From positions 1 to 60,402 of the forward strand of contig NZ_OMKE01000037.1 in NCBI RefSeq assembly GCF_900299535.1: a DNA stretch of 60,402 nt, in the 5' to 3' direction. The notes beneath the pieces were generated by a model. That model was not told where the DNA came from. It ran no database searches and saw only the letters and a program-made list of their open reading frames with translations. Positions within the stretch are counted from its first letter, which is position 1. Each line of letters begins with the position of its first letter. The translations under genes were made by a program, and so were the position numbers. Source of the stretch: Aquimarina aquimarini. GTDB taxonomy: Bacteria; Bacteroidota; Bacteroidia; Flavobacteriales; Flavobacteriaceae. Positions 1 through 8,837 of this stretch are shown in pieces.

Positions 1-108
1 GGTAGATACAAAGGATATCCGTATAGAAGTTATACCAATGGTAGCTATTCATATGGATACAGCGATCATTTTGCTGTATATATCTATCTTATCAAAGAAA
101 AAAGGTAG
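1..108 (+). CDS. C-terminal end of a probable endonuclease/exonuclease/phosphatase-family protein (partial)
   Basis: Frame 1 is open from the window edge to a TAG at 106-108, giving the last 35 residues of a protein that starts outside the window. The piece is rich in Gly and Tyr and contains G-Y-S-D-H-F-A-V-Y. The S-D-H triad followed by a short strand is how endonuclease/exonuclease/phosphatase (DNase I-like) enzymes end, with the His being catalytic in that family. The Gly/Tyr-rich segment before it resembles Bacteroidota members as I remember them. A bidirectional stem-loop terminator begins inside the end of the gene. With so little sequence the family call is tentative; that this is a real coding end is more secure. 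Confidence 0.5.
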   Translation, partial: GRYKGYPYRSYTNGSYSYGYSDHFAVYIYLIKEKR

Positions 109-130
109 CTATTTCTAGCTACCTTTTCTT
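101..130. terminator. Bidirectional rho-independent terminator
   Basis: An 8-bp perfect stem (GGTAGCTA / TAGCTACC) with a TTTC loop is flanked by an A-run on the left and a T-run on the right. It can serve both the plus-strand gene ending at 108 and the minus-strand lipoprotein gene ending at 152. Confidence 0.8.
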
Positions 131-151
131 ATTATTCTTTTTTATAATTAT

Positions 152-388
152 TCACCCTCCTATCTGGGCACAAGCTGCATTAAACTGATCTTCAAAAGTA
201 GCTCCATCAGGAATATCCTGTGCGGCTCCTCCTTCTACACTAAAAGTTCCATCCCCATTATCACAAACATCAATACTTACTGGACCATTAGAACATGTTC
301 TACAGTTTGAATTACTATCATCATCACTACCACATGCCAAAAATCCCATCACTAAAAATGAAACTAGTATATATTTTATTTTTTTCAT
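152..388 (-). CDS. Small Cys-rich lipoprotein
   Basis: This 78-residue protein has a typical lipoprotein signal: a KKIKY basic start, a hydrophobic stretch, then lipobox F-L-A-C at about residues 17-20. G-S-D-D-D follows the modified Cys, the acidic export-type signal common in Flavobacteriaceae lipoproteins, so it probably sits in the outer membrane and may be surface exposed. The mature part (about 58 residues) has a C-x2-C pair, a third Cys in D-V-C-D-N-G, and a fourth near the C-terminus. The same Cys/Gly pattern recurs at the C-terminus of the neighbouring lipoprotein (434-868), so the two look like relatives sharing one module. I do not recognise a function. The gene is 45 bases downstream of its neighbour on the same strand. 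Confidence 0.7.
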   Translation of the reverse strand: MKKIKYILVSFLVMGFLACGSDDDSNSNCRTCSNGPVSIDVCDNGDGTFSVEGGAAQDIPDGATFEDQFNAACAQIGG

Positions 389-433
389 GATTCTTGTTTT
401 TATCTTAAAAATTGTTTTACCACAACCGATTAC

Positions 434-868
434 CTAATCACAAGCAGAGAGTTCTACATATCGATCAAAAGTAACCCCTGTGTCCCTAAGGGTGATTTGT
501 CCTTCAATTTTTTCTTGTATAAAAGCATTTCCGTTTTCTCCTCTACAAATGATAAGATCAATTTCTTCATTTGTACAAACCAAACAGGTTCTACCTCCAA
601 ATTTACAGTCTCCTAATATCTCTAATTGTTCTTCAAAAAGTTTTGTTGATTCTTCATCTGCAGCACACCCATTATTCAAAACATTTTCTATTGCAGCTTT
701 ATAATCATTACAAACATCTGTAGAACCAATATTTTCACTCAATGCAATTGCTGCATCAGTAAGGGTTACGTTTGCTTCAGCACAATCAATACTTTTATCA
801 TCATCACTACCGCATGCTACAAATCCTAGGGCAAGGATACAAGCAACAACATACATAAGTTTTTTCAT
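434..868 (-). CDS. Lipoprotein with a C-terminal Cys module shared with its neighbour
   Basis: This 144-residue lipoprotein has lipobox F-V-A-C followed by G-S-D-D-D-K. A helical-looking middle region (about residues 30-95) contains three Cys. It is followed by a segment starting R-T-C-L-V-C at about residue 93 whose layout (C-x2-C, then I-x-x-C, a Gly-rich turn, then D-x-G-x-T-F-D and a final A-C) parallels the entire mature part of the 152-388 protein. The family is unknown to me. A TATTTTTG element, matching the Bacteroidota -7 consensus TAnnTTTG, lies on the minus strand at 908-901, about 35 bases upstream of the start, but I see no good -33 TTG. It may be co-transcribed with the smaller lipoprotein gene. 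Confidence 0.7.
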   Translation of the reverse strand: MKKLMYVVACILALGFVACGSDDDKSIDCAEANVTLTDAAIALSENIGSTDVCNDYKAAIENVLNNGCAADEESTKLFEEQLEILGDCKFGGRTCLVCTNEEIDLIICRGENGNAFIQEKIEGQITLRDTGVTFDRYVELSACD

Positions 869-1009
869 TCTGATTCTCTATTTTATAGGTTAAGTGATCT
901 CAAAAATAAGAAAATTAAACTGGATGGGGTAATATCTCTATGATAGCAGACAAATTTATGATCTAATAGATGTTATAAAAACACTTGTTTTTATGAGTGT
1001 TGTATTGCC

Positions 1010-2845
1010 TTACTTGATATCTTCTATGTCAATAGGTTTACCTATATAGGCCAAAAAGCTTTCTTCTTCTACCTGCTCTATTTCTTCACTATATGATGAT
1101 ATGATTTTAATATTTTTATTGGTATCTTTTATAAATAAGGGAATAATATTTTTATCTTCTTTGGTAAGATTAATCAGTGTTTTATACTGTTTATTATCCT
1201 TGATTTTTATTTCTTGAATTCCTGGAAATTTTTCTGCCAATTCAATCAGCTTATAATAATCATCTGTATGAGAGAATAACCCTTCTTGAGGGTTGTTTTG
1301 AGGGTCTTCCATTTCTTCGGGAGTGATTAGTCTATAAGATCCATGTTCTCCAAATTGAGTTTTAAACTTATCTATCGCATATTTATTTATATCGCTATTT
1401 CCTGTAAGTGCCATTATATAACCTACATCATTTAGTTCTATATTATCTTTGAGTTGGTCATTATAAATATTTCCTTCGATAGCATCTAATCCTAGTGCTT
1501 TTGCTTTATTGATGTTATTTCTATTACTATCTACCAATATCACATGGCGATTATTATTCTTTATATATGCAGCAATTAGTCTAGAAATTTTGGAAGCTCC
1601 GATAATTAAAATTCCGTCTGATTTTTTTAGGAAAACCCCAACCAATTTAGCAAAAATCCTTGCCGTAGTAGCATTAAGCAAAACTGTACCTAATACAATC
1701 ATAAACACTAGGGGAGTTATATATTCTGCTCCTGGAACTCCTTCTTTATGTAATTTTAATCCAAACAATGACGCAATCCCAGCAGCGACAATACCTCTGG
1801 GTCCTACCCAACTGATGAATAATTTCTCGTTTGTTTTGAGACCAGAATTCATTGCACTAAGAAAAACTCCTATTGGCCTTACTATAAAAACAACAATAGC
1901 AAATAACAGAACTGCTTGCCAATTAAATATTAATAATAGATCTTCTATATTGATATTTGCTGCCAAAAGAATAAATAATATGGATATCAAAAGGACACTT
2001 AGAGATTCTTTGAAATATAAAATCTCATCTATATGAGGAAGATTAATATTTCCTAATACCATCCCCATAATAACCACTGAGAGTAATCCTGATTCATGAG
2101 CAAATGCATCTGATAATACAAAAACCCCCAATACCAAAGCAAGAGTTACGACATTGAGTAAGTAATGAGGAATAATTTTTTTTGAAAGTGAAAAAGCTAA
2201 TGCATGGGCAAAAGTAAAACCAAAAGTAAAACCTACCAATACTATTTTACCAAACTCTATCAAGGCGGTAAGAGTAAATTCTTCGCTCCCTCCTACTCTG
2301 ATAAATTCAAATACCAAAACGGCAACCAAAGCACCGATAGGATCAATAAGTATACCTTCCCATTTTAAAACTGCAGAAACATCTTTCTTGAGAGGAATAT
2401 TCCTTAAAATTGGTGTTATCACTGTAGGTCCTGTCACAATAATCAATGATGAAAATAAAAATGAAATAGGCCAACTCAGGTCAAAAATAAAATGAGCGGC
2501 TAATCCCGCACCAAAAAAAGTTACGACAACAGCCAATGTAATTAATTTTATAATTACTGGACCTACATTAAGGATTTCATTTCTACGCAAGGTCAGTCCC
2601 CCTTCAAACAAAATGATACTTATTGCCAAAGAAACAAAATAAAACAAGCTTTCTCCTGGAAATAGCCCTTCTTTACCATTCCAGATAGGTTGTATTAATT
2701 TGGTTCCATCGCTCGTAAATAGTGTAGCCAAAGGCCCTACTAAAAGTCCTATCAAAATTAATGGTAAAATTGCTGGTATCTTAAATTTCCAAGCTACCCA
2801 TTGCGCCAAAATGCCTAATATGATAATTCCTGCAAGTTCTAACAT
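1010..2845 (-). CDS. CPA1-type Na+/H+ antiporter with cytoplasmic TrkA-N domain
   Basis: This 611-residue protein has about 12-13 membrane segments in residues 1-400, typical of the NhaP/KefB cation:proton antiporter fold. Conserved features include the first helix pair I-P-A-I-L-P-L-I-L-I-G-L-L-V-G-P and the loop W-V-G-P-R-G-I-V-A-A. From about residue 410 a Rossmann-type TrkA-N/RCK domain begins (G-I-L-I-I-G-A-S-x-x-S-R, then V-I-L-V-D-S-N about 25 residues later). That domain suggests gating by a nucleotide or redox ligand. Expected role: inner-membrane Na+ (or K+) export in exchange for protons, fitting a marine cell. It is transcribed divergently from a universal stress protein and SulP transporter pair, with 136 bases between. 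The ion specificity is not visible from sequence. Confidence 0.85.
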   Translation of the reverse strand: MLELAGIIILGILAQWVAWKFKIPAILPLILIGLLVGPLATLFTSDGTKLIQPIWNGKEGLFPGESLFYFVSLAISIILFEGGLTLRRNEILNVGPVIIKLITLAVVVTFFGAGLAAHFIFDLSWPISFLFSSLIIVTGPTVITPILRNIPLKKDVSAVLKWEGILIDPIGALVAVLVFEFIRVGGSEEFTLTALIEFGKIVLVGFTFGFTFAHALAFSLSKKIIPHYLLNVVTLALVLGVFVLSDAFAHESGLLSVVIMGMVLGNINLPHIDEILYFKESLSVLLISILFILLAANINIEDLLLIFNWQAVLLFAIVVFIVRPIGVFLSAMNSGLKTNEKLFISWVGPRGIVAAGIASLFGLKLHKEGVPGAEYITPLVFMIVLGTVLLNATTARIFAKLVGVFLKKSDGILIIGASKISRLIAAYIKNNNRHVILVDSNRNNINKAKALGLDAIEGNIYNDQLKDNIELNDVGYIMALTGNSDINKYAIDKFKTQFGEHGSYRLITPEEMEDPQNNPQEGLFSHTDDYYKLIELAEKFPGIQEIKIKDNKQYKTLINLTKEDKNIIPLFIKDTNKNIKIISSYSEEIEQVEEESFLAYIGKPIDIEDIK

Positions 2846-2981
2846 TCTCTATTTTTAAGTTAAATTATTATGTGAGAAAGATCGTAATTTTCTAAAAATA
2901 TAATAGAAATATGTTCAGTATTATATTTTTAAAGATTAAGTTTATATATTCTGCCACTTAAATTTATTACAAAATAAAATT

Positions 2982-3839
2982 TTGAGCGAAGTAAATATTC
3001 ATAAATTTAATACAATTCTAATTGGTGTTGCTTTTTCTCCTAACCTGAAAAACAACATTTTTGAAGCCATGAGAATGGTTGATTTTTTTGATTCTAAGCT
3101 GGTCATCGTTCATGTTGGAACCAAAACAAAAGAAAAAGAAAATTGTATCAAAGAACTTATTTCTGGATTTTCTGATGATGAAGAAAAAGTGGTTGTTATC
3201 TGGAAACAAGGTAATCCTGTCTCTGTAATTATAGAAACTGCAAAAGAAAGAAATGCCGATCTTATTATGCTTGGAGCAACCCCAAGAGAAGGTTTTCTTA
3301 AATTCTATATTGGATCAATAGCACGCAAAATTACTAGAAATGCCCATTGTTCTGTTTTATTACTCATAAAACCATCAGAAGATTTGCGGCCTTGTAATCA
3401 CATTGTGGTAAACGGTCTCAAAGACGAAAAAACACAACAAACCATCCTTGATTCATTTGAGGTGGCTCAAAATCTTGGAGTGCAAAAACTCACAATTGTA
3501 GAAGAAATTTCTCAACAAGAAGTTAAAGTTGTGGTAGAAGATGATCAATCTTTGCTCAAAGATACAATGATAAAAGAACAACTGGCCCAAAAAGAAGACT
3601 TAAGAGTACAACATATTCTTGAAGATGTACCTGATGATCTTAAAACAGGAATTGCAATCAATTCACAATCAATTTTTGGAAAAAGAGGGTACTCTATTGG
3701 TCATTATGCAAAAATAGTTGCGGCAGACTTACTTATTATGAATGCTCCTAAGCCAACTACATTTTTTGATCGCATCTTTCTTCATGATCTAGAGCATATC
3801 TTATCAGAATTACCAACAGATGTTTTAATTATGAGATAA
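2982..3839 (+). CDS. Universal stress protein (tandem UspA domains)
   Basis: This 285-residue cytoplasmic protein contains two UspA-like alpha/beta domains (about 5-130 and 135-285). The first has the strand I-L-I-G-V-A-F-S and a nucleotide-binding type loop L-G-A-T-P-R-E-G ending in G-S-I-A-R-K, close to the G-x2-G-x9-G-S signature; the second is more degenerate. The start is TTG at 2982. The next Met, about residue 30, would remove the first beta strand and part of the first helix, so TTG is preferred. It is followed with zero spacing by the SulP transporter gene, so the two are almost certainly co-transcribed and probably act together in ion or pH homeostasis. Confidence 0.82.
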   Translation: MSEVNIHKFNTILIGVAFSPNLKNNIFEAMRMVDFFDSKLVIVHVGTKTKEKENCIKELISGFSDDEEKVVVIWKQGNPVSVIIETAKERNADLIMLGATPREGFLKFYIGSIARKITRNAHCSVLLLIKPSEDLRPCNHIVVNGLKDEKTQQTILDSFEVAQNLGVQKLTIVEEISQQEVKVVVEDDQSLLKDTMIKEQLAQKEDLRVQHILEDVPDDLKTGIAINSQSIFGKRGYSIGHYAKIVAADLLIMNAPKPTTFFDRIFLHDLEHILSELPTDVLIMR

Positions 3840-6107
3840 ATGGAAAAAACAAACAATATTACATCTGGGTTTATAGCTCAACTACCCAAAAATATTTTTT
3901 CGGGTTTTGTAGTCTCATTGATTGCTCTGCCACTGGGGCTAGGTCTTGCATTGGCATCAGAGGCTCCGCCAATATCAGGAGTAATTGCTTCTGTAGTTGG
4001 AGGTATCATCGTTAGCATTTTTGGTGGGTCTAATGTTACTATTACAGGTCCAGGAAACGGATTGGTCGTTGTATTACTTGGAGCCATAACCACACTTGCC
4101 AATGGTGATCTCTATCAAGGGTATATCTTTACTCTGGCAGCTATCATATGTTCTGGTGCACTAATGATTATTATAGGGCAATTAAAGCTTGGTATACTCA
4201 GTGACTTTTTTCCTTCCTCGGCAATACAAGGAATGCTCGCCGCCATAGGGATAAGTATTTTTGCTAAACAGTTTCATGTAATGCTTGCCAATACAAATAT
4301 TAAGGGAGATACTATCTCTTTATTAACAGATATACCTAGTAGTGTCTTGCTTTTGTTTGAACCTGAGAATAAAACTATTGCAATTGCTGCAATTGTAGGT
4401 GTTTTGAGTTTTTTGATCATGCTTTTCTATGGTAAAATCAGAAATAAATATTTTCAATTAGTTCCAGCTCCTATGTGGATTGTGCTTATTGCGATTGGTT
4501 TTAGTTATTATTATGAGGTGTTCTCTCGTGATCCTTATCCAATAGATACAGAACTACTGGTGCAGATTCCTAATGACATCTTTTCAAAATTTCCTTCTCC
4601 AGATTTCTCATTACTTCTTGATCTTAAATTTATAAGTGTAGTAATAGCCATCACATTAATTTCAAGTATAGAATCTTTATTGAGTATTAAAGCTGTAGAT
4701 AAATTAGACCCTTTAAAAAGAAGGTCTAATATCAACAAAGACCTTACAGCACTTGGTATCGCATCCATTGTGAGTGGTTTCTTAGGGGGCCTTAATGTAG
4801 TTACTGTAATTGCACGTAGCTCTGTAAATGTAAACAATAGTGGTTCTAATAGGTCTTCCAATTTTTTTCACTCCTTTTTTTTGATACTGTTTGTAGTGTT
4901 GTTTCAAGATCAACTCAGAAGAATTCCGCTCACAGCACTAGCTGCAATATTGGTATATACTGGATATAAATTAGCTGCTCCAAGAAATCTAAAAGATATT
5001 GCCAAAATTGGTAAAGAACAGGTTTTTATATTTTTTGCCACAATCATTGCCACAATAACAACTAATTTGATCACAGGTATTCTTATTGGTATTCTGGCAA
5101 CCATTATTATACATTTTATATTAAACAAAAGTGTTATTCTCTTTGCTAGAAACCTGTTTAAACCCAACGTTCTTATGTTTAAAGAGGGTATTAATGGTAC
5201 TTACTTTGTAAGTGTAAAGAATTTTTCTAGTTTTCTGAATTACTCACGATTAAAAAGAAAATTAGATACGATTCCTGAAAATCAGGACACAGTCATAGAT
5301 TTTTCTCTTTGTGATTTTGTAGACTATACGGTACAAGACAGCTTGTTGGGATATCAGGAAACTTTTAAAAGAAAAGGAGGTTCTTTTGAAATTACTGGGC
5401 TAGATATTCATGGTACCTCATCAGAACATCCTCTCGCAGTAAGAAGTCTCATTTCTTTTTCTAAAAAAGCAAAGATCAAAAATGGTACATCAAATCTTAC
5501 CAAAAGACAACAAGATTTACAGGATATCGCAAATGATTTCTCATGGAGTTATGACCCACAAAAAACCAATGATGTTATAGGGGTAAGTGACTTTGTGTTT
5601 TTTAAAACTAAAAAAATTAATTACTTAAATAACTCTATATACGACCCTCAATCAGTTTTTAACGTTTTTGATATTGAATTTTCTGAAGGAGAGTTTATTG
5701 CCAGAACCTCAGTAAGAGCGACAATACTAATCATACGACTGAAAAAAGAAATTCCAAAATTCACTCTTGATAAAGAAGGTTTATTAGAGTTTCTTTATAA
5801 GTTTTCGGGTTTTAGAGATATTGATATACATGGGCATCCTGATTTTTCGAAACGATTTTTTCTTCTTGGAGAAAATCCTGAAAAAATTCAATCGTTTTTT
5901 ACAGATGAATTGGTGCTTTTTTTAGAAAGTAATCCTTACTATCACATAGAATGTAAAAGTGATTCATTATTGATAATGTCTAAAACACGTTTAGCGAGTA
6001 GTAAAGAGATAAAATCCCTTATAAATTACAGCACTCATCTAGAAAAAGTAATATCTGGCACACAATATGATGAAATAGTGTTAAAAAGTCCAAAAATTAA
6101 ATCCTGA
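3840..6107 (+). CDS. SulP (SLC26)-family anion transporter
   Basis: This 755-residue inner-membrane protein begins on the base after the stop of the Usp gene. Residues about 15-430 form the SulP transport domain, with the start F-S-G-F-V-V-S-L-I-A-L-P-L-G-L-G-L-A, the T-I-T-G-P-G-N-G-L substrate loop, and S-S-I-E-S-L-L-S-I-K-A-V-D-K-L-D later on. The part after residue 430 contains a STAS-like region (V-I-D-F-S-L-C-D-F-V-D-Y) and an unusually long C-terminal tail of about 200 residues that I do not recognise. Expected role: uptake of sulfate, bicarbonate or another anion, often Na+-coupled. The divergent Na+/H+ antiporter next door fits a Na+-coupled bicarbonate or sulfate system, which is an inference. 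Confidence 0.85.
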   Translation: MEKTNNITSGFIAQLPKNIFSGFVVSLIALPLGLGLALASEAPPISGVIASVVGGIIVSIFGGSNVTITGPGNGLVVVLLGAITTLANGDLYQGYIFTLAAIICSGALMIIIGQLKLGILSDFFPSSAIQGMLAAIGISIFAKQFHVMLANTNIKGDTISLLTDIPSSVLLLFEPENKTIAIAAIVGVLSFLIMLFYGKIRNKYFQLVPAPMWIVLIAIGFSYYYEVFSRDPYPIDTELLVQIPNDIFSKFPSPDFSLLLDLKFISVVIAITLISSIESLLSIKAVDKLDPLKRRSNINKDLTALGIASIVSGFLGGLNVVTVIARSSVNVNNSGSNRSSNFFHSFFLILFVVLFQDQLRRIPLTALAAILVYTGYKLAAPRNLKDIAKIGKEQVFIFFATIIATITTNLITGILIGILATIIIHFILNKSVILFARNLFKPNVLMFKEGINGTYFVSVKNFSSFLNYSRLKRKLDTIPENQDTVIDFSLCDFVDYTVQDSLLGYQETFKRKGGSFEITGLDIHGTSSEHPLAVRSLISFSKKAKIKNGTSNLTKRQQDLQDIANDFSWSYDPQKTNDVIGVSDFVFFKTKKINYLNNSIYDPQSVFNVFDIEFSEGEFIARTSVRATILIIRLKKEIPKFTLDKEGLLEFLYKFSGFRDIDIHGHPDFSKRFFLLGENPEKIQSFFTDELVLFLESNPYYHIECKSDSLLIMSKTRLASSKEIKSLINYSTHLEKVISGTQYDEIVLKSPKIKS

Positions 6108-6272
6108 TCCTTGCCATTTTTTATATTTTGCAAGAATTTTTTAGTTGTTTATAAAAAAGTCGTAAAAAAAGTATAAAAAAATGTCTTTAGATCATTTTCT
6201 AAAACAAGAATACGGTTCAAATAATAATTGACAATTTTATCCTAGAATTAAAAAACTAACACATATAAGCAA

Positions 6273-7136
6273 ATGAATTTATATCCCATAAAAGCGGGAA
6301 ATTTTAAACTTGATGGAGGTGCTATGTTTGGAGTCGTTCCTAAAGTTTTATGGAACAAAACCAATCCTGCAGATAAAAACAATCTTATCGACATTGCAGC
6401 TAGATGTTTATTGATCGAAGACGGTGACCGGTTGATTCTTATAGACTCTGGGATGGGAAACAAACAATCAGAGAAATTCTTTGGCTATTATTCTCTTTGG
6501 GGTAACGATAGTATTGACAACTCTTTAAAAGAAAAAGGATTTCATAGAGATGATATTACCGATGTCTTTATTACACATCTTCACTTTGATCATTGTGGTG
6601 GGGTAGTACAATGGAATAGTGCTAGAACTGGCTATGAATTAGCATTCAAAAATGCACGAATCTGGAGTAATGAAGATCACTGGCAGTGGGCAGTTGCTCC
6701 CAATGCAAGAGAAAAAGCTTCTTTTCTGAGTGAAAATATTATGCCCATTCAAGAAAGTGGGCAATTAAATTTTGTTTCTAAAACCACAAATACTCCATTT
6801 CAAAAAAAATCTGAACTAGGTTTTGATATATTGTTTGTAAACGGACATACAGAAAAACAAATGATTCCACACATACAGTATAATGGAAAAACAATAGTTT
6901 TTATGGCAGATTTACTGCCAACAGCTGGTCATATTCCTCTACCTTATGTAATGGGATATGATACTAGACCCCTATTAACATTAAATGAAAAAAAATTGTT
7001 TCTGGATGAAGCTGCCACAAATGGGTGGTATTTATTTCTGGAACACGATGCCCATAATGAAATAATAACAGTACAACATACTCCAAAAGGAGTACGTCTT
7101 AAAGAAGTCTATACTTGTCATGAAATATTTAATTAA
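6273..7136 (+). CDS. MBL-fold metallo-hydrolase
   Basis: This 287-residue protein without a signal peptide is probably cytoplasmic. The zinc-binding motif T-H-L-H-F-D-H-C-G lies at about residues 100-108, preceded by the strand L-I-L-I-D-S-G-M-G-N. Later metal-ligand candidates are the His in V-N-G-H-T-E, the Asp in F-M-A-D-L-L and the His in L-E-H-D-A-H. The layout resembles the lactonase/N-acyl homoserine lactonase-like branch of metallo-beta-lactamase fold enzymes, so hydrolysis of a small ester, lactone or thioester is likely; the substrate cannot be told. Its 3' end overlaps the longest reading of the next gene, which probably starts downstream. Confidence 0.82.
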   Translation: MNLYPIKAGNFKLDGGAMFGVVPKVLWNKTNPADKNNLIDIAARCLLIEDGDRLILIDSGMGNKQSEKFFGYYSLWGNDSIDNSLKEKGFHRDDITDVFITHLHFDHCGGVVQWNSARTGYELAFKNARIWSNEDHWQWAVAPNAREKASFLSENIMPIQESGQLNFVSKTTNTPFQKKSELGFDILFVNGHTEKQMIPHIQYNGKTIVFMADLLPTAGHIPLPYVMGYDTRPLLTLNEKKLFLDEAATNGWYLFLEHDAHNEIITVQHTPKGVRLKEVYTCHEIFN

Positions 7137-7149
7137 AATAAAAGATCAA

Positions 7150-8826
7150 ATGATTCCCAAGTCCAATACAATAATTACTGCCATTGCCTCATCTATGCTT
7201 ATTGTAGGTTGTGGTGCTCCTTCTATAGTTTCTACTCCTATAGAAAATATAGATTCAATTCCTTTAAAAAATATTGATCTCACTGATACACAATTAAAAA
7301 ATTGGGGATTACTTGATCTGGTTTCTGATACTATTCCAGGAATGAGTGTTAATAAAACATATAACGAGCTAATCAAGGATAAAAAAGGTCAAACAGTTAT
7401 CGTTGGTGTTATTGATAGTGGTGTAGATGTAGAGCATGAAGACCTTGATGATGTGATATGGATTAATCCTAAAGAAATCAAAGGGAATGGTAAAGATGAT
7501 GACAATAATGGATATGTTGATGATATATATGGGTGGAATTTCTTGGGAGATGCAGAAGATGAAAACCTTGAATATGTAAGAATTATTAAAAAATTAAAGC
7601 CAAAATATGATGGTAAAAATCTTGCATCAATAGCAGAAGCTAATAAAAGTGAATATCAAAATTATATTGAAGCAAAAGCTGAGTTTGAAAAAAAATATCA
7701 AGAAAATGCTGCCAATAAAATGCAGTATGAGCAAATTTTTCAGCAATCAAAAGCTTCTCATAAAGCAATTGTAGATGCATTAGGAAAAGAAAATTATTCT
7801 CGTGAAGAGCTTTTAAAAGTAGAAGCAAAAACTCCAGAAATGCAACAGCATATTGCTTTTCTATCACAGATGTTTGGATTTATGGATCCAGGTGATACAA
7901 TACCAGATTTTCTTAAGAATATAAAAGAAGGAGTAGATCATTTTACAGATCAATTAAATTATAATTTGAATCTCGAATTTGATGGTAGAGCTGTTGTAGG
8001 AGATAATGTAGATGATATTACTGATACCAAGTATGGAAATAATAACGTAATGGGACCAGATCCTAAAAAAGAAGGTATAAAACATGGAACTCATGTTGCT
8101 GGAATTATTGCTGCTGAGAGAAATAATGGAAAGGGAATGGATGGTGTTGCTCAAAATGTAAAAATAATGGCCATTAGAGCTGTTCCTAATGGAGATGAGT
8201 ATGACAAAGACATTGCTCTGGCTATACGATATGCTGTAGATAATGGTGCCAAAGTAATTAATACCAGTTTTGGTAAATATTATAGTACCCATCCTGAATG
8301 GGTAGGAGAAGCTATAAAATATGCTGCCTCAAAAGATGTATTGATTGTAAATGCTGCGGGTAATGAAGGAGAAGATCTTGATAAAAAATCTGTATATCCA
8401 AATGATCAAATTGATAACAACACAGAAATAGCAAATAACTTTATTACCATTGGTGCTTTAAATTATGCATATGGGTCTAATCTGGTAGCAGATTTTTCTA
8501 ATTATGGAAAAAATAATGTAGATGCTTTTGCTCCTGGTGTAAAAATATGGTCTACTACTCCTAATAATTCATATGAGTATTTACAAGGAACCTCAATGGC
8601 TGCACCAGCGGTTGCAGGGGTAGCTGCATTAATTAGGTCATATTATCCTGCTTTAAAAGCTTCACAGGTAAAACAAATACTTATGGATAGTGGTTTAAAT
8701 ACAAAATCATCTGTTGTGATTGGAGGAGAAAAAACCAATGTAGGAAGCTTTTCAGAATTATCAAAATCTAGTAAAATGGTTAATCTCTATAATGCTTTCA
8801 TTATGGCAGATAAATTATCAAAATAA
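7150..8826 (+). CDS. Subtilisin-like (S8) serine protease lipoprotein
   Basis: The protein is 558 residues from the ATG at 7150. An upstream ATG at 7120 overlaps the previous gene and would put extra charged residues before the signal peptide, so I prefer 7150. The N-terminus is a lipoprotein signal ending L-I-V-G-C at about residue 21. Catalytic residues are Asp89 (V-I-D-S-G-V-D), His312 (H-G-T-H-V-A-G), oxyanion Asn405 (A-A-G-N-E-G) and Ser482 (G-T-S-M-A-A-P). The Asp-His distance of about 220 residues is much longer than in subtilisin; the insert (about residues 130-290) is charged and looks helical. This architecture is common in Bacteroidota secreted subtilases. It is followed 11 bases later by a secreted M1 peptidase gene, suggesting a joint role in extracytoplasmic peptide degradation. 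Confidence 0.88.
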   Translation: MIPKSNTIITAIASSMLIVGCGAPSIVSTPIENIDSIPLKNIDLTDTQLKNWGLLDLVSDTIPGMSVNKTYNELIKDKKGQTVIVGVIDSGVDVEHEDLDDVIWINPKEIKGNGKDDDNNGYVDDIYGWNFLGDAEDENLEYVRIIKKLKPKYDGKNLASIAEANKSEYQNYIEAKAEFEKKYQENAANKMQYEQIFQQSKASHKAIVDALGKENYSREELLKVEAKTPEMQQHIAFLSQMFGFMDPGDTIPDFLKNIKEGVDHFTDQLNYNLNLEFDGRAVVGDNVDDITDTKYGNNNVMGPDPKKEGIKHGTHVAGIIAAERNNGKGMDGVAQNVKIMAIRAVPNGDEYDKDIALAIRYAVDNGAKVINTSFGKYYSTHPEWVGEAIKYAASKDVLIVNAAGNEGEDLDKKSVYPNDQIDNNTEIANNFITIGALNYAYGSNLVADFSNYGKNNVDAFAPGVKIWSTTPNNSYEYLQGTSMAAPAVAGVAALIRSYYPALKASQVKQILMDSGLNTKSSVVIGGEKTNVGSFSELSKSSKMVNLYNAFIMADKLSK

Positions 8827-8837
8827 TAAAATGTATT

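Noticed and set aside
480..704. Plus-strand frame opposite the 434-868 lipoprotein
   Set aside because: No signal, domain or start context; the opposite strand encodes a clear lipoprotein.
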